Shown here: piece after piece, positions 57,161 through 64,000 of the stretch
Layout: every line of letters starts with the position of its first letter
How positions within the stretch are numbered: position 1 is the stretch's first letter
Source: Elmis aenea
Taxonomy: Eukaryota; Arthropoda; Insecta; Coleoptera; Elmidae
DNA: 64,000 nt
Direction of reading: 5' to 3'
Assembly (NCBI GenBank): GCA_947652605.1
Contig: OX393577.1
Span: 58,614,108-58,678,107 of the forward strand
Made by a program: the position numbers and the translations under genes
Notes under the pieces: generated by a model
Seen by the model: only the letters and a program-made list of their open reading frames with translations
Told to the model about the DNA's origin: nothing
Databases searched by the model: none

Positions 57161-60100
57161 ATGGAGGGTCAAGCAGATGATGCTATTTCCACCGCATCAA
57201 CTAAAGAATCTGAACTACCTAAAGAAAATGCTGAAGAAGCTCTTGGAGAGGAAGAGGCTGAAGTGGTGGATGAAGCAACTGCAGCCGGAGATCTGGAAAT
57301 GCTGGTCGGTGTTACAAAACAAATTGCCAGTATAGCTCAGCGAAAAATGAGCAACAGGACACTTTTGCAACAAGAACAGCTCAAACAAAAACTGGTTAGT
57401 CTGTACGTTATATATAAATTTATTGTTAATAATATTTTATTTTTAGCTAAAAGCCAAAGAGAACCGCATAGATAGATTACAATCTATGCAGTTAACACAC
57501 AGACACATATGCGATATGGTTGCCATATACCTTGGTTTAGATTCCAAAGAGGTCATAGAATCAGCTATTGATTCTTATGCTCATATAGAACTTATGACCA
57601 GTTTTTTAAGTGAATATGGCGCAAAAGCTGTCATGTTTTTCTATCAAAATGGAGAACCGTATCCAATTGGTAAAATATTAAATTGGCTACTGTTTAAATT
57701 TGTATACTCAACAGTTCGTTTTACCCTTTTTTTTTTTTCACTGGCCATTTAAAAAATATTTAATTTTTTCATTCTTAAGACCAGTCAAAAATCTAATCTA
57801 TATTAAACTATTATTTCAAAACATGTACATACTTAAAGCGCAATATAGGATTTCACTTACATTAAAAACTAATGCTCTATACTCTATGTAGACTAGTTTT
57901 TAGCGAAGTGTGATTTATGTACCTCAACCAAGGGGTACTCGGCAGAATTTTTTATCAACTTAAGCATTTTTAGCTGTAGAAATTTAGCTAGATAACTATT
58001 TTTATTTAAAGCTACCCCAGACTTGTCCTATCTTTGACCAAAAGGAGTAAGCTGGTAAGACTAAACTCTCAAAAGGGGTATGAAATGATTGTAAGTTTGA
58101 TAAACACTGATATAGACAATAAAAATTACTTACAGTTGCGTAATTTCCTGCTAAATTAAAAAGCTGAAAAGAGAATTGTCATGGCTTTTGTAGTTTAAAG
58201 GTTATTCAGGAAAAAAGAAATAAAAACAAATATTTCCAAAAATTAAGAAAACATAAAAAATTTATTATCCTTTTAGTTTTTTTTTCATTAATCTGGAAGG
58301 GTCATGACAATTTTATTTTGTTACTCAACTTTACCCCAATTTAATTAACTTCATAGCTCTCAAAATGAGTCAATTTTGGTACACCCTGTATAATTTAAAA
58401 TAATTTTAATTGCAATGTAACAATGTTTTCGTATAATGTGCAAGTATGTTTTTTTATATAGAATCTGGCCGATACAATCCACTTATTCCGAAGGATAGTA
58501 TGATTAAACGAATTTTCGTAACAGATGGAACTGAAATGGCCATGACTGGGCAAGCTGTAGTTGTTTATAGAAATAGTAATAAGAAAAATGTAGAGTCAAG
58601 AAATATTTGTGAGGTGTGTAGTACATTACTATACAGAGTGTTTCTTAAATATTGCGACTTTTATATATAATTTTTTCCTTAGACGTCTCCTTTCGAAGTT
58701 ACACCCCCCAAAGGGGAGCGGTAAAATTAGGTTTTTATTTTATATCTCAAATTTGGAGATGTGTAGGAGAATGATATGTGGTAGATATTTTGTACTTATT
58801 GAAAGGTTTCCCATAGTAATATTTTTGATCATCTTCCACCTTCACAGGGGGCTGAAAAGTTCTGATTAAAAAACCAACAGGAGTCACAATTTTCAGCCCC
58901 CTGTGAAGCTGGGAGATGATTAAAAATATCACTATGGGAAACCTTTAAGGGGGTGTAACTCCGAAAGGAGACGTTAAAGGAAACTTTTTTTTATAAATAT
59001 CCCCCCTTAATTTTCGATAAGGAATCACCTCCCGATTTTTTTCGCAATATTAAAGAAACACCCTGTATCTAAATGAAAATCAAAATTAAATTACTGTATT
59101 TTTTATGAAAACTGTATTTTGATTTATAGGATGTTTTCTTTGCTCAATTTAACATGCCTGAAATGAAGGGAAATGCCGTAGCTGTTATTTACGATTTATT
59201 GGCCAAACTAACTCAACCTGCTATGGCAGTAACTAAGGAATGGGGAGATTTAAGCAAGACGGATGCTGGAAATCAAGCAAAAAAAGATTTCATCGGGGAT
59301 TTTGAATCATTTGTTTCATTTTTGCAAAGTAAATACATATTGTAAACGTTAGAAAACAGTATTTATTTTATACACAATCAGTTTTTACTGAATACGTTTT
59401 TAAAAATCTTATTTCGCTTTATCATTAACAGTATTTAAGCAAATACAAATTGAATGGAATAAATTTTCAATGCAACATTAGGTATAACTAATTTTGATTT
59501 AATTTTACAGAAACAACAATTGATTTGGATGGTATAGTGACATTTAAAATCAATGAAGATTTCATCAAAGAACACTTGGCATCGCCAACTATGATTAAGG
59601 ACACCTCTTTGGTCCCAGCTTTGGTACTGCAAGTTGAAGCTACAGTTAGAGTTTGGGCAAAGCTAATCGAAAGAGTATTAAATTAGTCAATTGTCGAAGT
59701 TTTAGATAAACAATCTATTTCTCTATAGGTTTTAACGCAATTTCAACAACTACGTAGAGAAAATGAATTTGTTGGACCTTTTGTGGAAATTCAATATTGG
59801 AGACGACAACTGGCAAAATTTACCAGTATCGTGGAATTTGTTAAATCTTCTGAATGCATTAAAAACATTCAGTGTTTGATTCAAGCTCGATCCAAACTTA
59901 TTAAGGTCTGTAATATTAATTTCAATATTTTCATTAATATAAAATATTTGCGTAAAGCCTTGTTCTCATTAGTCAAGTTACTTGAACTCAAGTAACTTGG
60001 AAACACTTGTGTGATATTTAGTTGACTTGAAGTTGATGCTGACTCTCAAGTGCCTTTGATGTTTCGAGGAGAGTACAGAGCCTTTAGCCTTGTTCTCATT

Positions 60101-62911
60101 TGTTTAGTAACTTAAAATTCAAGTAACTTGGATTATAAAATACTTCAAATGTGTAAAAACATTGCCAAAGCAACATTTTAAGCCAAATCGGATGGTGATG
60201 ACAAATTTTTCCTAGGTCGATTCGCTTTTGTTTTGGGACAACCAGCTTTATTTTTTCTTATTGGCGCAATTTTTGCTGTTTAAATAATCTAATAACATTT
60301 ATTTTTCTGAATCCATTGATGTATCACACATGGTATTTTACTAATTTATTCATTGCCAAATTTTAAAATAAAAAATGGTTTTAAACAAAAACCATTATAA
60401 ATGAGGTATGCCGGTGGTTGTAGTTTATGTTGTTTCCATGACGACCAATCAACAAACTAAATGTTTTGTAACCCTATTACTTGTCACATTAATAAATTCG
60501 TAAAAATGAACTTTAATAACGAAGAAAAACATGACATGCTGCGAATTTTTTATTCAATAATTGAGAATTCTATATTGTCAAGTCAGCGATATGCAGAAAG
60601 AAACATATCCAGAAAGAAGACAACCCTAGCACACATATTTTTGTACATTGAACAGAAACTTAGGTAAATATGGAGCTTTTGCCAAACTTAGAGAAAAATA
60701 TGGCGGAAATGTTTCAGATGACAATAAAAATACATTTTTATTACAAACATATACGGAAAAAACGCCATTTTTGTACATTAAACCGAAACTTGCGTAAATT
60801 TGTATAAAGTAGTGATAACGTATAATAAAACTTAAAAGAACGGTATAAAAAATTCGCAGCATATTGCATTTTTCTTTGTTATTAAAGTTCATTATTACAA
60901 ATTTATTAATGTGACAAGTAATACGCTTTCAAAACTTTTAGTTTGTTAATTGGTTGTCATGGAAACAACATAAACTACAACGACCGGCCTACCTGATTTA
61001 TAGTTGTCATTGTTAAAAACCTCTTTTTAAATTTGACAATGAAAGAAGAAGTAAAATACCATGTGTGATACATCAATGGATTCAGAAAAATAAATGCTAT
61101 TTGATCATGTAAATAGCAAAAATTGCGCCCATAAGAAAAATTAAAGCTGGTTGTCCCAAAACAAAAACGAATCGACCTAGGAAAAATTTGTCACCACCAT
61201 CCGATTTGGCTTAAAAAGTTGCTTTGGCAATGTTTTTACACATTTGAAGTGTTTTATAATTCAAAGGAGTTTGTAGGCGATTTTTAAAAATCGTATTTTC
61301 CGGTTTTTCCTAACTTTCTTGAATATCGTTCAAGATATTTACAATTTCTCTTTGGATTATTAATGAACACGAAATTTAGCAACTTTGCCAAATTTAAACC
61401 TATAGTCTAGCTACTATAATAAGCGAGATCCCCATGCTTAAACTCGAATTTCAATCACCCTGTATTTTATCCTCAAAAAGAGTTATCGACGATTTTCAAA
61501 AATAGTATTTTCCGGTTTTTCCTAATTTTCTTGGATACCGTTTAAGATATCTCCAATTTCTCTTTGGATTATTAATGAGCACCAAATTTAACAACTTTGT
61601 CAAATTAAAACTTATATTCTAGCTATTACAATAAGCCAGAGTTCCCCATATTTAAACTCGAATTTCAAACACCCTGTAAACTAAACCAAAAACTTACTTT
61701 TATTTTTTTTTGTGAAATTTTTTAAAATAAATTACAGAATATTTCAATATTTTGTTTTAGTTTACTACAATTTTGTTTTTAATTTTAGAAATGGAAAAAA
61801 CAAGATAATGCTGTGACCGATTCTCGCAATGAATGTCAAGACAACGTAAAGTATTTATATGCTTTGGAAAAGTTTTGCGAACCTTTGTACAGGTGCGATC
61901 CACCAAAAATACCAGACTATCTTCCCAGTTTACTTTACACTGTTCGAATGGTTTTCACAACTTCAAGGTATTATAATAACACGGCAAGTGTGACTGCCAT
62001 ATTAGTGAAGGTGTCGAATCAAATGATCAACATGTGCCGTCAATATTTGAACTGTAAAAACACCAAAACCGTATGGGAACAGCCCAGGGAAGAAGTATTA
62101 ACCAAGATTAAGGTAATAACAAAGTACGAGGTTGATTTAAAATAATATTTAACGTCTTTAGTATTGCTTGGACTTGTATTTAAAATATTATCAGTGTTTT
62201 AAACGAACGCAGCATAAAATGGAAGAATCTGGAGAACCTCCATTTGATTGTTCCGAAATGTACGTGTTCGGAAAATTCGAAACTTTCAAAAAACGAATTG
62301 AAGAGGTAATAATTATTTTTACAGCAATACGACTCGACAACAAAAACTATTTTTTCTAGATCGTAGATGTTTTACAAACAACTATCAAGTACTCAATACT
62401 GCAAAGCAGCACGATAGAAGGCATCGATGTTTTTGCGGACAAATTTAAAGATTTGTTTAAGAAAATATCGTCAAAAACTTATGATACCCTGAATCATCGA
62501 CAAGAAATGTTCAATATCGATTATGCCGAATTTAAACAGTCCGTTGCGGACACGGAATGGGAACTCGAAGAGTTCGTTGGAAATTCGCTTGAAAAAATGC
62601 AGAACGTTGATAACGTGTTACGGTTATTAAAAAGGTGAAGGAATTTCAAGGCAAATGATTGGGTCGCTAATTTTAACTTTTACAGATTTGAAAAGCTAAA
62701 CTTGGAATGTCTGCAACTGGATGAACGCTATTTGGAAACGCTCGAAATGTTTCAAGAAGAGATCGAAGAACTTCGCGATCATTACAACGAACAAAGGCAA
62801 AATCCTATGTTACCTCGTAATGTACCACCTGTAAGTGGTAGGATCATATGGATACGACAATTATACGCACGTATTGAAGAACCTATGGATATATTTAAGG
62901 AAAAAATAAGG
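57161..62911 (+). CDS. DNAH5/8: axonemal dynein heavy chain, DNAH5/DNAH8 type, N-terminal part (gene continues past the window)
   Basis: Ten exons, 706 residues: 57161-57394, 57447-57669, 58462-58613, 59130-59328, 59511-59674, 59729-59905, 61789-62112, 62162-62305, 62360-62634, 62686-62911; phases agree throughout and the last junction is AGG|GTATTT. After an acidic start (MEGQADDAISTAS) come HRHICDMVAIYLGLDSKEV and the stem (DHC_N1) region: VEIQYWRRQLAKFTSIVEF, NECQDNVKYLYALEKFCEPL, TSRYYNNTASVTAILVKVSN, CSEMYVFGKFETFKKRIEE, and PRNVPPVSGRIIWIRQLYAR. These blocks are those of the gamma-type outer-arm heavy chain; the stem binds intermediate chains and other heavy chains. AAA motor modules lie beyond the right edge. 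In insects the product is expected in sperm flagella and chordotonal cilia. Introns at 58614-59129 and 59906-61788 carry foldbacks. Confidence 0.92.
57670..58461. other. dynein intron 2
   Basis: AT-rich intron with one ACACCCTGTATAATTT repeat end at 58382. Nothing else seen. Confidence 0.6.
58634..59065. mobile_element. foldback element in dynein intron 3, TA flanks
   Basis: A palindrome of about 430 bp: TA-CAGAGTGTTTCTTAAATA at the left and AAGAAACACCCTG-TA at the right. Paired blocks are GACGTCTCCTTTCGAAGTTA / TAACTCCGAAAGGAGACGT and GGGGGCTGAAAAG / TTTTCAGCCCCC, with the centre near 58865. Single arms of the same family lie at 35860-36190 and 38170-38533. Confidence 0.85.
59956..60105. 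repeat. direct repeat AGCCTTGTTCTCATT with CAAGTAACTTG palindromes
   Basis: AGCCTTGTTCTCATT occurs at 59956 and 60087. Each is followed within 35 bases by TCAAGTAACTTGGA, and the first also contains CAAGTTACTTGAACTCAAGT. It looks like the end of a MITE, one copy being joined to the foldback that follows. Confidence 0.45.
60125..61265. repeat. 1.1 kb foldback in dynein intron 6
   Basis: Arms of about 430 bp (60125-60555 and 60845-61265) centred at 60696. Paired blocks: ACATTGCCAAAGCAAC, CCATCCGATTTGGCTTAA, GGTCGATTCG, GACAACCAGCTTTA, GATGTATCACACATGGTATT, and GTTGTTTCCATGAC / GTCATGGAAACAAC. The loop holds two direct copies of TTTTGTACATT followed by GAAACTT (60639, 60763). No CAGGGTG end. 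Confidence 0.9.
61278..61675. repeat. two tandem ~200 bp units ending CACCCTGTA
   Basis: Units start at about 61278 and 61490. Both carry GTATTTTCCGGTTTTTCCTA, TCTCTTTGGATTATTAATGA and AAACTCGAATTTCAA and close with CACCCTGTA (61453 and 61668). Lies in dynein intron 6 ahead of exon 7. Confidence 0.75.
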
Positions 62912-64000
62912 GTATTTTAATTTTTTTATAAAATGCATAGAGGTAATCTATTTTTCCAAAATAGATTACCTCTATGCTGTTGTATCACAATACATCTTTA
63001 ATATACAGGGTGAGTCACGACGGACGCCACGGAGTTTTATGGCCAAACGGTATATATTTTCAAACTTCTGTCGCTGTTAGATTATGTAAGTCAATAAGGG
63101 CTACATTTTAAAAATATTTTCAAACAGGGTGCTCCAAAAAAGAGTGGAATATCAAAGTTATACTTTTTCTCATGGAACACCCTGTATATTTTTACATTTT
63201 TGGATTCCTTTTTAAATTTACTTAAACAAATGTATGAGGTTATATGGGTCTAAGGTCAACCGTTTTCGTGAAAATTGCATTTTCATGAAAATACAGTACT
63301 TTCAAAAATTTTCAACATTTTGAAACTTTAAAAATTCTGAAGAAATTCGCTTGGAAATTAGATTAACAATAGATTATTTAACACTTTGCACCACCTACAT
63401 TTTTAAATTATTATACAGGGCGTTTTTTACGCTTGGTCAAACTTGTGAAACTTTAAACATCGATAACTCATTTTTTTTTTAATACAACACCCTTAATTTT
63501 TGTACACCGTCCTATAGAAAATTTAATTATCTTTCGAAAACATCCAGGTTGTTTTCCACCTAAAATTGATATTTTCCGAGATATCGCGATGTTATTGACA
63601 ATGATTAGGGCAAAATGTTATTTTTAAGTAGTCTATGAAGGTAGGCAGCGGTAATTTGTAACAATTGAAAGAAAAAACAGGAAACATTTTTTTGTTGTTA
63701 GACTACACATTTTTGCCATATTTTTATATGAAAGTTGTAGTTTTACCATACTTAACGTTTAAATAGAGGTTTCTTAAAATTATTTATGCATTTATTTATT
63801 GGACCAGTGTTGTAAGATAATTACTAAATTCTATAACACTTTTTTTTGTATGTTTACGATACGACACTTGCTTCTACCGAAAACAGTAGTATTATACAGG
63901 GCGTTTTTTACGCTTGGTCCACCAACAAAAAGTATAACTTTGATATGCCACTCTTTTTTGGAGCACCCTGTATGTTTGAAAGTGTTTTTAAAATGTAGCC
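62912..64000. repeat. dynein intron 10 with nested CAGGGTG repeats, cut by the window edge
   Basis: It contains CAGGGTGAGTCACGACGG (63007), CAGGGTGCTCC (63117), GGAACACCCTGTATA (63176), CAGGGCGTTTTTTACGCTTG (63418 and 63899) and GGAGCACCCTGTA (63959). The blocks around 63096-63160 and 63930-64000 are inverse copies. The direct pair of CAGGGCGTTTTTTACGCTTG marks two copies of another unit. The palindrome TTTCCAAAATAGATTACCTC and its partner occur at 62938-62974. Confidence 0.7.

Overview
The window looks like nuclear DNA of an insect, most plausibly a beetle. It is AT-rich, its genes have short phase-consistent introns with GTAAGT-type donors, the protein relatives are insect-like, and a dense, varied load of transposable elements fills introns and intergenic space. 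I see no bacterial, plasmid or viral architecture, no tRNA or rRNA gene and no CRISPR array.

Host genes. (1) 7231-7276 (-) is the first coding exon of an unidentified secreted or membrane protein: a 15-residue signal peptide followed by a good donor, with a GC-richer leader to its right. The rest of the gene lies to the left and was not resolved. (2) 37561-45877 (+) is a seven-exon gene for a GPI-anchored cell-surface protein with three Ig domains and one FN3 domain, the layout and sequence of wrapper; its 6 kb first intron is full of transposons. (3) 48336-49790 (-) is a single-exon 484-residue P-loop GTPase-like protein with a C-terminal membrane hairpin, family not identified. (4) 52847-56562 (-) is ERGIC2, six exons and 388 residues, complete. 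(5) 57161 onward (+) is the N-terminal part of an axonemal outer-arm dynein heavy chain of the DNAH5/DNAH8 type; ten exons (706 residues) are resolved up to 62911 and the gene runs off the right edge. ERGIC2 and the dynein gene are head to head across about 600 bp.

Mobile DNA. Left part (1-31 kb): RTE-type LINE fragments, a 5'-truncated jockey-like LINE with an open reading frame (1909-4170), a decayed mariner (8161-9576), hAT-type MITEs, a pogo-like element with a zinc-ribbon remnant, a Penelope-like hammerhead motif, a short Helitron whose empty site is preserved elsewhere in the window, and a piggyBac element with all three catalytic aspartates but two frameshifts (28497-30690). Middle part (31-37 kb): a hAT element with a perfect 8-bp duplication carrying a nested 1.1 kb palindrome, and more long palindromes.

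The most unusual structure is a set of long foldback (near-perfect palindromic) elements ending in CAGGGTG...CACCCTG and flanked by TA. One (54343-55024) interrupts a LINE reading frame exactly and its removal restores the frame, which fixes its ends and a TA target duplication and points to the Tc1/mariner mode of insertion. Several foldbacks with different ends share an internal motif, ATAGCCAACTAT, that I cannot explain. All calls come from reading the sequence; no database search was run.
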